From Marivivens geojensis (GTDB taxonomy: Bacteria > Pseudomonadota > Alphaproteobacteria > Rhodobacterales > Rhodobacteraceae), in NCBI RefSeq assembly GCF_023540835.1, contig NZ_JALKCU010000002.1, forward strand, positions 1-64,000: a stretch of 64,000 bases of DNA. The letters are read 5' to 3'. Below are positions 34,724-43,531 of the stretch, piece after piece. A program made the position numbers and the translations under genes. The notes beneath the pieces are model-generated. The model was not told where the DNA came from. It did not search any database and saw only the letters and a list, made by a program, of their open reading frames with translations. Every line of letters begins with the position of its first letter. Positions within the stretch are counted from its first letter, which is position 1.

Positions 34724-35497
34724 ATGTCACTCAAAGGTAAGACCGCCGTCGTCACAGGTTCAAACTCGGGTATCGGTCTGGGTGTAGCGCGTGAACTCGC
34801 CAAGGCGGGTGCGGACATTGTTTTGAACTCCTTTACTGATCGTCCAGAGGATCACGACCTTGCGGCCTCTATGGCTGCGGAGTTCGGGGTGACGGTTCGC
34901 TATATTCAGGCGGATATGTCAAAAGGCGAGGACTGTCGTGCCCTGATCGAGAAAGCAGGTGTCTGCGATATCCTCGTGAACAACGCGGGTATTCAGTATG
35001 TGTCGCCGATCGATGAATTCCCTGTAGAGAAATGGGATGCGATCATTGCGATCAATATGAATTCTGCATTCCATACAACGGCTGCGGCCTTGCCGATGAT
35101 GCGTCAGGCGGGTTGGGGGCGTGTGGTGAACATCGCGTCTGCGCATGGTCTGACCGCATCGCCGTTTAAATCGGCCTATGTTGCTGCGAAACATGGTGTA
35201 GTTGGTATGACTAAGGTGATTGCGCTTGAGACCGCTCAAGAAGACATCACCTGTAATGCGATTTGCCCTGGCTACGTGCTGACGCCGTTGGTCGAACAGC
35301 AAATCCCTGCGACGGCTAAGGAATACAACCTGACCGAAGAAGAAGCGGTGGCTCAGGTCATTCTCTCGCGCCAGCCGTCCAAACAGTTTGCGACCACAGA
35401 ACAAATCGGCGGGACGGCTGTGTTCCTGTGTTCGGATGCTGCGGCCCAAATCACGGGCACGACAATTAGCGTCGATGGTGGCTGGACTGCGCTGTAA
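34724..35497 (+). CDS. bdhA: 3-hydroxybutyrate dehydrogenase
   Basis: A 257-aa short-chain dehydrogenase that oxidises 3-hydroxybutyrate to acetoacetate with NAD, in the breakdown of polyhydroxybutyrate. Coenzyme motif TGSNSGIG (11-18), NNAG (about 88-91), catalytic Ser and YxxxK in SAYVAAKHG, and the substrate-specific tail ATTEQIGGTAVFLCSDAA. The patatin-like gene follows 115 bp later on the same strand, which is a known roseobacter arrangement in my memory. Confidence 0.92.
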   Translation: MSLKGKTAVVTGSNSGIGLGVARELAKAGADIVLNSFTDRPEDHDLAASMAAEFGVTVRYIQADMSKGEDCRALIEKAGVCDILVNNAGIQYVSPIDEFPVEKWDAIIAINMNSAFHTTAAALPMMRQAGWGRVVNIASAHGLTASPFKSAYVAAKHGVVGMTKVIALETAQEDITCNAICPGYVLTPLVEQQIPATAKEYNLTEEEAVAQVILSRQPSKQFATTEQIGGTAVFLCSDAAAQITGTTISVDGGWTAL

Positions 35498-35505
35498 TCT
35501 AGCGA

Positions 35506-35526
35506 TTGGCGCCTATCAGGGCGCCA
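35506..35526 (+). terminator. Hairpin after bdhA
   Basis: TGGCGCC and GGCGCCA arms with a 6-nt loop, about 10 nt after the stop. No T-run, so it may be weak and allow read-through to the patatin-like gene. Confidence 0.4.
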
Positions 35527-35612
35527 GTTGACCCTCCGACGGGGTATTTGTCGGGAAAGTTTCTGTACTAGAGCGGCTTATTTTTCGCCGCTTGCTGCAT
35601 GGTTGGGGAATT

Positions 35613-36647
35613 ATGACCTATAAAATCAATCTTGCCCTTCAGGGCGGGGGTGCTCATGGCGCTTTTACATGGGGTGTGCTGGATCGTTTGCTCGACGAGA
35701 GTGACGTTGAGGTCGCGGCTATCTCAGGCACCTCGGCGGGCGCGTTGAATGGGGCTGCGTTCAAAGCTGGTTTTGTGAATGGTGGCCGAGAAGGCGCTCG
35801 CGAGAGCCTGAATTGGGTGTGGCGTCAGGTTGGTGCTGTCACGGATACAAATCTTGCCAAATGGATTGCGCCATTTGCGCCTGCGACCGAACTTTACACC
35901 CAAGCGCTAACCTATTCGCCGGCCTATTTCTGGTGGGATACAGCGGCGCGTGCTTTCTCGCCTTATGCCTTTGGTGGCGTGATCACGAACCCGCTAGACC
36001 GCGTTATCCGTGAATTGGAATGGGATGCCGTCTGTGCGTCCGACGGCCCCGAACTACATGTGTGTGCCACTAATGTTAGGACGGGCAAGATCCGCGTGTT
36101 CAAGGATGACGAGGTGACGACCAAAGCGATCCTCGCGTCGGCATGCTTGCCGACCTTGTTCGAGGCCGTTGAAATCGACGATCCCAAAACAGGTAAGACA
36201 GAAGCTTATTGGGATGGCGGATATACGGGAAATCCTGCTCTTTTCCCGCTATTTCCCAACCACTTGCCAGACGACATTGTGATCGTGAACATCAACCCAT
36301 TGTATCGCGATACGGTTCCTCAAGACAGCCAATCCATTCAGAACCGTATTAATGAAATCAGCTTTAACACCTCGCTATTGCGCGAGTTGCGGGCGATCAA
36401 TTTTGTGAAACGGCTGATCGCTGAGGGCTCGGTTAAAAAGGGTCGGATGAAGGACGTGAACGTTCATCTGATCGAAGACGACGCCCTGATGACGGAACTC
36501 AGCGTCGCGACAAAGATGATCGCGATGCCTGTCATCCTGTCACGCCTCAAAGAAGCTGGACGGTTGGCGATGGATGACTTCTTGCGCAATCACAAACACA
36601 CCATCGGAAAGTCGAGTAGTTTCGACCTTGCTGAGATGTTCGATTAG
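35613..36647 (+). CDS. Patatin-like phospholipase
   Basis: A 344-aa protein with the patatin fold: oxyanion glycines in LQGGGAHGAFTWG, nucleophile Ser in GTSAGALNG and catalytic Asp in DGGYTGNP. It lacks a signal peptide, so it acts in the cytoplasm, possibly at lipid or polyhydroxybutyrate granule surfaces; the latter follows from its place after bdhA and is a guess. The start at 35613 follows GGGG; the frame opens 21 bp upstream. Confidence 0.9.
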   Translation: MTYKINLALQGGGAHGAFTWGVLDRLLDESDVEVAAISGTSAGALNGAAFKAGFVNGGREGARESLNWVWRQVGAVTDTNLAKWIAPFAPATELYTQALTYSPAYFWWDTAARAFSPYAFGGVITNPLDRVIRELEWDAVCASDGPELHVCATNVRTGKIRVFKDDEVTTKAILASACLPTLFEAVEIDDPKTGKTEAYWDGGYTGNPALFPLFPNHLPDDIVIVNINPLYRDTVPQDSQSIQNRINEISFNTSLLRELRAINFVKRLIAEGSVKKGRMKDVNVHLIEDDALMTELSVATKMIAMPVILSRLKEAGRLAMDDFLRNHKHTIGKSSSFDLAEMFD

Positions 36648-37387
36648 GGCTTTGGCGCTGTTTTCGCGTCCGAGGGGATGACTTTTTTGTCGTTGGGATA
36701 CACGAGGCCCGCAGAGATCACCAATTTCGCGGCATCTTCGACCGTCATGTCGAGGTAGGTGATATCGGACTCAGGCACGAATAACAGAAAACCAGATGTT
36801 GGGTTTGGTGTGGTCGGCAAGAACACTGTCATGATCCTGTCTTCGCTTTCGACCTTTGTGGCGATCTCGCCTTTGGCTTTGATCGAGATGAAGCCGACCG
36901 CCCAAATGCCTTTACGCGGGTATTCGATCATACAAGCGCGATCAAAGCTGGTCTCTGTTTGGGCAAAAACGGTTTCAGCAAGCTGTTTCGCACCGTTGTA
37001 GATCGAACGTACGACGGGCATGCGGGAGACGAGCCCTTCGCCCCAGCTGATAAAACTGCGTCCAATCAGGCCTTTTGCGATCCAACCGGTGAGGATCGTG
37101 ACGATAAAGAAAAGCACGACACCGAGGCCACGAACGTTAATCGTGATGTGGTCAGGGCTCAGCGGACTTGGGTCACCGAACCAACGGTTGATTAGTGCTT
37201 CTGGATGGTAGGAACCAGGCACAAACGGCCAAACGAACCCATCAACCCAGCCCACAACGGTCCAGATCAGCCAAGCGGTCAGACCGATCGGCGCAATCAC
37301 CACGAGACCCGCAAGGAAATTGTTGCGTAGGCCGCTGATCATAGAGTGGCGGCGCTTGGGTGGTTCGATGTGGGAGAATTCGTTCAC
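36644..37387 (-). CDS. DUF502 membrane protein
   Basis: A 247-aa protein with two membrane segments (about 28-50 and 90-112) and a DUF502 C-terminal region (PVVRSIYNGAKQLAETVF, VFLPTTPNPTSGFLLFVPESDI). The family function is not known. An alternative start is Met17 (MISGLRNN). Its 3' end overlaps that of the patatin-like gene by 4 bp on the opposite strand. Confidence 0.9.
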   Translation of the reverse strand: MNEFSHIEPPKRRHSMISGLRNNFLAGLVVIAPIGLTAWLIWTVVGWVDGFVWPFVPGSYHPEALINRWFGDPSPLSPDHITINVRGLGVVLFFIVTILTGWIAKGLIGRSFISWGEGLVSRMPVVRSIYNGAKQLAETVFAQTETSFDRACMIEYPRKGIWAVGFISIKAKGEIATKVESEDRIMTVFLPTTPNPTSGFLLFVPESDITYLDMTVEDAAKLVISAGLVYPNDKKVIPSDAKTAPKP

Positions 37388-37466
37388 GATTAAGCCGATC
37401 GGTTAAGTCAGTGTAATAAGTAGGGTCTGGGCGAATGCTCTGCAATCGCCCAAACACTCGAATACC

Positions 37467-38384
37467 TCACTTATGTGTCAGTTCATGCAGAGCCGCTGCA
37501 ATTTTGGCCGCCAAACGCGCATTATTTAGCACGAGTGCAATATTGGCGGTCAGACTGCGGCCTTCGGTCATTTGATACATCCGATCAAGGAGAAACGGCG
37601 TGACCTCTTTGGCGGTGATGCCTTGGGCCTCTGCATCCCTCAGCGCGGCCTCGATCACTGGCGCGAGTTCGGAGGCAGAAATTTCAGCCTCAACTGGGAT
37701 CGGGTTGGCAACGAGCTGTCCACCTGGCAGGTCGAGTAGGCCGCGCATTTGGTGGGCGCGGGCAATCTCTTCGGCACTGTCCATACGCAAAGGTGCTGGG
37801 ATGCCTGACGAACGGGACCAAAACGCAGGCAATTCGTCTTGACCAAAGGCGATTACTGGAACGCCATAGGTTTCCAAGACCTCAAAGGTTTTCGGGAGAT
37901 CGAGGATCGCTTTGGCACCAGCAGCTACGACTGTTACGGGCGTTTGAGCGAGTTCGGGCAAGTCAGCCGAGATGTCAAAGGTTTGATCTGCACCGCGGTG
38001 CACGCCACCGATCCCGCCCGTTGCAAACACGCTAATGCCTGCGTGGTGCGCAGCGATCATCGTTGCGGCCACTGTCGTCGCGCCCGTGCCACCAGACGCG
38101 AGGCAGGCAGCAATGTCTGCGCGGCTAAGCTTTGCCACACCATCCGCCTGACCGAACATCTCGAGCTGCGCGTCATCAAGGCCGATGCACAGAACGCCGT
38201 CGATCACCGCGATTGTGGCTGGTGCTGCGCCGTTCGTGCGGACTTCTGCTTCGACTAGTCGGGCGGTTTCGACGTTTTGCGGGTAAGGCATCCCGTGGCT
38301 GATGATGGTGCTTTCGAGCGCCACAATCGGTGTGCCGTTTTTCATGGCCTCAGAGACTTCGGGGGAAAAGGACATGGGGATCAT
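37467..38384 (-). CDS. psuG: Pseudouridine-5'-phosphate glycosidase
   Basis: A 305-aa PsuG splits pseudouridine 5'-phosphate into uracil and ribose 5-phosphate. Characteristic segments: ALESTIISHGMPYPQN near the N-terminus, ATGGIGGVHRG, and AGAKAILDLPKTFEVLETYGVPV, which holds the catalytic Lys. Overlaps the end of psuK by 4 bp (ATGA-type), so the two enzymes are made together. Confidence 0.96.
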   Translation of the reverse strand: MIPMSFSPEVSEAMKNGTPIVALESTIISHGMPYPQNVETARLVEAEVRTNGAAPATIAVIDGVLCIGLDDAQLEMFGQADGVAKLSRADIAACLASGGTGATTVAATMIAAHHAGISVFATGGIGGVHRGADQTFDISADLPELAQTPVTVVAAGAKAILDLPKTFEVLETYGVPVIAFGQDELPAFWSRSSGIPAPLRMDSAEEIARAHQMRGLLDLPGGQLVANPIPVEAEISASELAPVIEAALRDAEAQGITAKEVTPFLLDRMYQMTEGRSLTANIALVLNNARLAAKIAAALHELTHK

Positions 38385-39274
38385 CGAGGGAGCTCTCCTG
38401 AAACGTAGGTTGCGGCAGCGGAAAGAGCGCGGTGTAGTGCGTCTTCGCGATTTGCGCCAGCGTGTTCGGCAGCGATATGCGCGGCCATGAATGTATCACC
38501 AGCACCCGTCACGCGGGTCACGAGCACTTGCGGCGGAGTTTGTGTGAGGACGCTATCGCCTGTTGCCTCGGATGCGGATTTTCCGCCGTCGGTCACCAGA
38601 ACCCGTTTCGCACCGCGTGCGATCAGTCCTCTGGCTCCGTCTTCGGAGGTTTCAAACGTTTGACGGCATAAGAGGCCAGCCTCTTCGAGGTTCACGTAAA
38701 GCGTGGCTGATGGATGGCCGAGTAGGGCCAAGAGGCGGTCAGCTTTGCCGGGGCTTGCCGGAGCAACGCGAAGGTCGGCGGCGGAAAAGAGAGGTGAGAC
38801 GGCAATATCCCGCAATAGGTCCACCGTTAGGTTACCGTCGAGGGCGACGGGTCCAGCGTAGGGAGCCTCTGCAGTTCCAAGCGCTCCGTTCGACAACGGA
38901 CGAAGAATTTTATCGCCTGCTTGTTCGAGGGAATGCGCATCTGCAATCGCAGCAATAAGACCGTTCGCACCTTCCACAGCCATATAGGTGTCGGTCGGCA
39001 AGTCCTCGGAGCGATAGACGTGATCGGTCAGGATGCCCATCCGCTGACATTCGCCGACCAGTTCGTCGCCTTCGTTGTCGCGGCCAATGGCGGTGAGTAG
39101 GGTTGGTGTCATTCCAAAACGAGTGAGCGTCATAGCGATATTCATCGCGACGCCGCCAGGAATACGAGTGATGCGGCCAGGCACGTCTGACCCGACGCGC
39201 ATGACCACTGAGGACCGTCCGATCACGTCCCAGAGGACTGACCCGATGCATAAGATGTCAGCTTTGGTTTTCAT
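38381..39274 (-). CDS. psuK: PfkB-family pseudouridine kinase
   Basis: A 297-aa ribokinase-like enzyme. The N-terminal GG motif region has GGVAMNIAMTLTRFG and the C-terminal catalytic motif is TGAGDTFMAAHIA. Coupling to psuG in one operon gives the substrate: pseudouridine to pseudouridine 5'-phosphate. Pseudouridine from RNA breakdown could thus be used as a carbon or uracil source. Confidence 0.93.
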   Translation of the reverse strand: MKTKADILCIGSVLWDVIGRSSVVMRVGSDVPGRITRIPGGVAMNIAMTLTRFGMTPTLLTAIGRDNEGDELVGECQRMGILTDHVYRSEDLPTDTYMAVEGANGLIAAIADAHSLEQAGDKILRPLSNGALGTAEAPYAGPVALDGNLTVDLLRDIAVSPLFSAADLRVAPASPGKADRLLALLGHPSATLYVNLEEAGLLCRQTFETSEDGARGLIARGAKRVLVTDGGKSASEATGDSVLTQTPPQVLVTRVTGAGDTFMAAHIAAEHAGANREDALHRALSAAATYVSGELPR

Positions 39275-39310
39275 AAAGCTGTCATGACGCGGCTAAGCTG
39301 CCGCTGCAAG

Positions 39311-40105
39311 CTATTCTGGAACGGCAAAGGTTAGGTTGGCCCATAGCGTCTCATAAACGGCCTCTGTTTGATCATCGGCGGACGGCTCACGGATCACAAC
39401 GGCATCCAACATGTAAGCGTGACCCGCTGTGACGGGCAGAGTTACGATCCCTTGGTCATCTGTGCGTAGTCGTTCAACCGTCACGGTGCCGTCGGGTGCT
39501 TTGTCAAAAACTTCGACCTGCTCATTTGCGCGAACGTCATCGTGGTAGAACAGCTGAGCGGCAAAGCCGTTGGACAGATCATCTGTGTAAGGGTTCATGA
39601 GCGCGACGAGTTCGGTCTCTAACCCTACACGTCTATCCGCTCCCGCTGAATCTGCGACCCCAACGAGCGATTTCGAAAATCGTATGTAGGTTTCTTTGAA
39701 GTTAGCGTCGGGGATACCGCGTGCATCATGATCGGACCGTTCAATTCGCAGGTCTTTGTGTTCGACAAAGCGGGCAAATTTTTCCCAATTTTCGTAATTC
39801 AACAGTGTCGGAGTAGACTGATACACGAGAATTTGGAGCCCATCAGTTGGTGCATTCATGGCAAGGGCAGGGCGGTCGCCTGCGCGGCCAGCCACCTCTG
39901 TTTCTAGATCAGCACTAACCACCTCAAACCGTTCGAAGCGTTGGGGAAGGTAGACCAGATTTGGGCCTTCAAAATTTTGTCCGTTGACAATATTGGCCTC
40001 AATTCTACCCTGACTACTCACCTGATAGGCGAGCGGTTCGAGCCAAAGCTCGTGGGACATCGCTGGCGTTGCCAGCAAGAGCAGAGCGAGTGAGACATTA
40101 CGCAT
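39311..40105 (-). CDS. DUF4198-like periplasmic protein
   Basis: A 264-aa protein with a Sec signal peptide (ending ATPAMSHEL) and a beta-rich domain that fits DUF4198 or CbiK-type periplasmic proteins, often linked to metal transport. HELWLEPLAY starts the mature protein; the first His could bind metal. The start at 40105 (ATG) has AAGGA 8 bases upstream. Its start codon overlaps the start codon of the divergent HupE-like gene. Confidence 0.75.
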   Translation of the reverse strand: MRNVSLALLLLATPAMSHELWLEPLAYQVSSQGRIEANIVNGQNFEGPNLVYLPQRFERFEVVSADLETEVAGRAGDRPALAMNAPTDGLQILVYQSTPTLLNYENWEKFARFVEHKDLRIERSDHDARGIPDANFKETYIRFSKSLVGVADSAGADRRVGLETELVALMNPYTDDLSNGFAAQLFYHDDVRANEQVEVFDKAPDGTVTVERLRTDDQGIVTLPVTAGHAYMLDAVVIREPSADDQTEAVYETLWANLTFAVPE

Positions 40106-41255
40106 GATCAAATCCTTTTTAGACCTAGCAAAGGTGATCTTTGCTGGTGTTCTGTCAACTCTCGTTTCGGTGATGATCGTAGCCTCGTCGGCCCAAGCGC
40201 ATGAAGTTCAACCCGCCGTTGCGGATTTGGTTTATGTCGATGGACGGATCGAACTGACTTTGGAAATGAACCTAGAGGGTGTTCTGGCTGGGATCGACCT
40301 TGGTTCTGTTCTTGATACGAACGAAGCCCCGCAGGCGGCACGATATGATGCTCTACATGCTTTGACGGGTGCGGATTTAGCGGGCGAGTTCACCGCCGCG
40401 TGGCCCATTTTTGCTAAAGGTATTTTTCTTTCTGTTGACGGAACGTCTGTGCCCCTAGACTTGGCCGCCGTAATTTCGCCTGATGTCGAAAATCCCGACG
40501 TTCCTCGTCTATCGACAGTGTCGATTTTTGCCGACGTTGGGGCAGAAGCAAATGAGGCGGCTTTCGAATGGGCGCCAAACTACGGAACAATTGTTCTGCG
40601 TCAGGTCGGGGTGAATGAGCCGTACACGGGATACCTTGCTGGGGGCGAAAACTCTGGTCCGATCCCCCTCGGCGGTGGTGGTGCTTTGCCGATTTGGCAA
40701 ACCTTTGTCAGTTACATTCCAACTGGCTTTGCTCACATCGTACCGATGGGCTTGGATCACATCCTATTCGTGCTCGGCCTGTTTTTCCTCTCGACGCGTA
40801 TGAAACCGCTTCTATGGCAAGTTTCTGCGTTTACAGCGGCACATACGATCACGCTTGCATTGGCGTCCTTGGGGTACGTTGCTGTGCCCGGATCGATTGT
40901 TGAACCGCTAATTGCGGCGTCGATCGCATATGTGGCGATTGAGAATATCTTTATGAAGGGCCAATTGACCCCGTGGCGACCCTTCCTGATCTTTGGGTTC
41001 GGGTTATTGCACGGCCTCGGCTTTGCGTCCGTGCTCGAGGAATTCGGCCTGCCGCAGCATGGTTTCGTTGCCGCACTGATCGGATTTAATATCGGCGTTG
41101 AACTGGGCCAGTTGTTCGTCATAGCCGTGGCCTTCCTTGCGGTCGGTCTGTGGTTTGGAAATAAGCCGTGGTATCGTCGTGTGATCGCGGTCCCAGCCTC
41201 GGCTGCGATTGCGATGATGGGGATTTGGTGGGTGATTGAGCGCACCATTCTATAA
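40104..41255 (+). CDS. HupE/UreJ-2 family membrane protein
   Basis: A 383-aa protein: signal peptide (1-32), a periplasmic N-terminal domain (about 33-185), then six to seven membrane segments (about 200-380) with HIVPMGLDHILFVLGLFFLS and TAAHTITLALASLG, the His-containing HupE/UreJ_2 signature. The family is linked to nickel or cobalt uptake. The pairing with a DUF4198-like protein supports a metal-related role. Start at 40104 gives a proper signal peptide, but its ribosome-binding site is weak. Confidence 0.85.
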   Translation: MIKSFLDLAKVIFAGVLSTLVSVMIVASSAQAHEVQPAVADLVYVDGRIELTLEMNLEGVLAGIDLGSVLDTNEAPQAARYDALHALTGADLAGEFTAAWPIFAKGIFLSVDGTSVPLDLAAVISPDVENPDVPRLSTVSIFADVGAEANEAAFEWAPNYGTIVLRQVGVNEPYTGYLAGGENSGPIPLGGGGALPIWQTFVSYIPTGFAHIVPMGLDHILFVLGLFFLSTRMKPLLWQVSAFTAAHTITLALASLGYVAVPGSIVEPLIAASIAYVAIENIFMKGQLTPWRPFLIFGFGLLHGLGFASVLEEFGLPQHGFVAALIGFNIGVELGQLFVIAVAFLAVGLWFGNKPWYRRVIAVPASAAIAMMGIWWVIERTIL

Positions 41256-41416
41256 CATATGTAAAACGGGTTGCGTCTTGTGTGGGTGTAGTATAGACGC
41301 GCACCACTTCAACTCCGCAGGCGGGGGCGGGTGCTATGGGGAGAAATCCCATACCATCCTCCGGTTGGACAAATGTCTGATCCCCCGCTGAGGCTAAACC
41401 GGTAAGGAATAACGAC
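41256..41416 (+). promoter_or_regulatory. rpsB leader with stem-loop
   Basis: A possible promoter lies at about 41271-41297 (TTGCGT, TATAGA with 15-bp spacing, so weak). A stem-loop TATGGG (41335-41340) with CCCATA (41348-41353) extends by GG/CC pairs. Autoregulation of rpsB-tsf by S2 through leader structure is known in other bacteria; whether this leader is of that kind is inference. Confidence 0.4.
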
Positions 41417-42199
41417 ATGGCTCTTCCAGAGTTCACCATGCGTCAGCTGCTTGAAGCTGGCGTTCACTTCGGCCACCAGAAACAGCGCTGGAACCCGAAG
41501 ATGCAGAAATACATCTACGGTTCGCGTAACGGCATCCACATTTTTGACCTGACTCAGACAGTTCCGATGCTGGACCAGGCTCTGAACGTCATTCGTGACA
41601 CCGTTGCTAAAGGCGGCCGCGTTCTCTTCGTTGGCACAAAGCGTCAGGCTCAGAAGCCTGTTGCTGAAGCTGCAGAGAAATGCGCTCAGTACTACATGAA
41701 CCATCGTTGGCTCGGCGGCACTCTGACCAACTGGCAGACCGTTTCGCAGTCGATCAACCGTCTGAAGGCAATCGACGAATCCGCAGAGCGCGGCTTTGAA
41801 GGCCTGACCAAGAAAGAGCGTCTGAACGCTGAACGTGAGCAGGCAAAACTGCAAGCGTCCTTGGGCGGTATTCGCGAAATGGGCGGCATTCCGGACCTGA
41901 TGGTCGTTATCGACGTAAACAAAGAAGACCTGGCCATCCTCGAAGCAAACAAACTGGGTATTCCGGTTGTTGGCATCGTCGACACCAACTCTTCGCCGGA
42001 CGGCGTTGACTACGTTGTTCCGGGCAACGACGACGCTGCACGCGCTATTGCTCTTTACTGCGATCTGGCTGCACGTGCTGCTCTGGACGGCATGTCCGCT
42101 CAGATGGCTAAAGCTGGCTTTGACCTCGGTGCCGTTGAAGAAATGGCTGAAGAAGTACTGGCTGACGAAGCTGCTGCAGCTGCGGCTGCTGCAAACTAA
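41417..42199 (+). CDS. rpsB: 30S ribosomal protein S2
   Basis: A 260-aa S2 with the family start [51 protein letters not shown] and an Ala-rich tail. It is part of the small subunit near the 3' end of 16S rRNA. Strong codon bias, as expected of a highly expressed gene. The tsf gene follows 78 bp later on the same strand, the usual arrangement. Confidence 0.99.
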   Translation: MALPEFTMRQLLEAGVHFGHQKQRWNPKMQKYIYGSRNGIHIFDLTQTVPMLDQALNVIRDTVAKGGRVLFVGTKRQAQKPVAEAAEKCAQYYMNHRWLGGTLTNWQTVSQSINRLKAIDESAERGFEGLTKKERLNAEREQAKLQASLGGIREMGGIPDLMVVIDVNKEDLAILEANKLGIPVVGIVDTNSSPDGVDYVVPGNDDAARAIALYCDLAARAALDGMSAQMAKAGFDLGAVEEMAEEVLADEAAAAAAAAN

Positions 42200-42277
42200 T
42201 CGCGGCACTGTCGCAATATCGTTACCGGGCGCTTGCTATCTCGGCGCCCGGACACCCAAATTTGCAGGAGATGTGAA

Positions 42278-43150
42278 ATGGCTATCACCGCAGCTATGGT
42301 GAAAGAACTGCGCGAGTCGACCGGCGCAGGCATGATGGACGCTAAAAAAGCGTTGACCGAAACTGATGGCGACATGGAAGCAGCTGTAGACTGGCTGCGC
42401 ACCAAAGGCCTCGCAAAAGCGGCGAAAAAAGCTGACCGTACCGCTGCTGAAGGCCTCGTCGCCGTTGCAGTTTCTGGCGGCAAAGGCGTTGCGATCGAAG
42501 TTAACTCTGAGACCGACTTCGTTGCTAAAAACGCAGAATTCCAGGGCATGGTTACTGCAATCGCAGGCGCCGCACTGACCGTTTCTGACGTTGATGCGCT
42601 GAAAGCAGCTGAAATTAACGGTAAAACCGTTGAATCGACAGTTACCGACGCGATCGCGAAAATCGGTGAAAACCTGACCCTGCGCCGCATGGCTGTGATC
42701 GAAGGCGCATCGGTTGTGACCTACGTGCACAACGCTGCTGCTGACGGCATGGGCAAAATCGGTGTTCTGGTCGCTCTCTCGGGCGAGAACGAAGCATTCG
42801 GTAAGCAAGTTGCAATGCACATCGCTGCTGCGTCGCCTGCTGCACTCAGCGAAGCGGACATGGATCCGGCCCTCGTTGAAAAAGAGCGCGCTGTTCAGAT
42901 CGAGATCGCACGCGAATCCGGCAAGCCGGACGCAGTGATTGAGAAGATGATCGTTGGCCGTATGGCTAAATTCGTTGCTGAATCGACCCTGCTGGGCCAA
43001 GCGTTCGTTGTGAACCCTGACCTGACCGTCGAAGCTGCTGCGAAAGAAGCCGGCGTTGAAATCACTGGCTTCATCCGCATGGCTGTTGGCGAAGGCATCG
43101 AAAAAGAAGTCAGCGACTTCGCAGCTGAAGTTGCTGCAATGAACAAATAA
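42278..43150 (+). CDS. tsf: Elongation factor Ts
   Basis: A 290-aa EF-Ts, the nucleotide exchange factor of EF-Tu. N-terminal UBA-like domain ([20 protein letters not shown]), then TDFVAKN and the dimerisation domain with [10 protein letters not shown]. Start at 42278: AGGAG 8 bases upstream; the longer frame is not supported. Codon bias is as strong as in rpsB. Confidence 0.98.
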   Translation: MAITAAMVKELRESTGAGMMDAKKALTETDGDMEAAVDWLRTKGLAKAAKKADRTAAEGLVAVAVSGGKGVAIEVNSETDFVAKNAEFQGMVTAIAGAALTVSDVDALKAAEINGKTVESTVTDAIAKIGENLTLRRMAVIEGASVVTYVHNAAADGMGKIGVLVALSGENEAFGKQVAMHIAAASPAALSEADMDPALVEKERAVQIEIARESGKPDAVIEKMIVGRMAKFVAESTLLGQAFVVNPDLTVEAAAKEAGVEITGFIRMAVGEGIEKEVSDFAAEVAAMNK

Positions 43151-43173
43151 TTCTGCGTTTGCAGTATTAGGGA

Positions 43174-43203
43174 AGGGGCCTGCCAGTTTGGCGGGCCTTT
43201 TTC
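43174..43203 (+). terminator. rpsB-tsf terminator
   Basis: GGCCTGCC, loop AGTTT, GGCGGGCC then five T residues, starting 24 nt after the tsf stop. Confidence 0.9.
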
Positions 43204-43227
43204 GTTTCAGGTTTTGATAGTGACATA

Positions 43228-43262
43228 AAAAGCGGCGCGACATCGGGAGAACGTCGCGCCGC
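43228..43262 (-). terminator. Rho-independent terminator on the minus strand
   Basis: Perfect 10-bp stem GCGGCGCGAC/GTCGCGCCGC with an 11-nt loop, followed on the minus strand by five T. It ends either the luxR-type transcript (stop at 43532, about 270 nt upstream) or the candidate RNA. Confidence 0.8.
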
Positions 43263-43480
43263 AAAATCATGCAGATATCAGGATGGGATGGACACCCACA
43301 TGCTTTTAAGGGCTGGGCCATCAAGGCAAACCTTAATACCCCAGCAACCGGTTAGACCGGAGCGATACGGTTATCCTGACAATTAACAGGGGTTCCGCAC
43401 CGCTTTGTCCCAGGCCCAAGGCCACCACTCACGGACAATCGTAGGTAACCGTAAAAGTTTAGGGGCGAAAAGTACGGTAA
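43228..43480 (-). ncRNA. Candidate structured RNA ending in a strong terminator
   Basis: On the minus strand the segment ends in GCGGCGCGAC / GTCGCGCCGC with a five-T run (plus 43233-43262, T-run at 43228-43232). Upstream there are possible long-range pairs: TGGGCC with GGCCCA, ACCCC with GGGGT, and a hairpin CCGGT-CTA-ACCGG, giving an irregular rod of about 150-190 nt like 6S RNA. It contains no open frame of note. I could not match it to a known family with confidence. It may instead be the long 3' UTR of the luxR-type gene. Confidence 0.4.
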
Positions 43481-43531
43481 ACCTGACCTTTAAATTAGTA
43501 TCAGCTGTGTACTTTGCGCGCCTAGATTGCA

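Noticed and set aside
41309-43324. Long minus-strand frames opposite rpsB and tsf
   Set aside because: Antisense shadows of highly biased codons, no start signals.
43265-43480. Firm 6S RNA (ssrS) assignment
   Set aside because: The shape is suggestive, but no diagnostic conserved blocks could be matched by eye; kept as an unassigned candidate.
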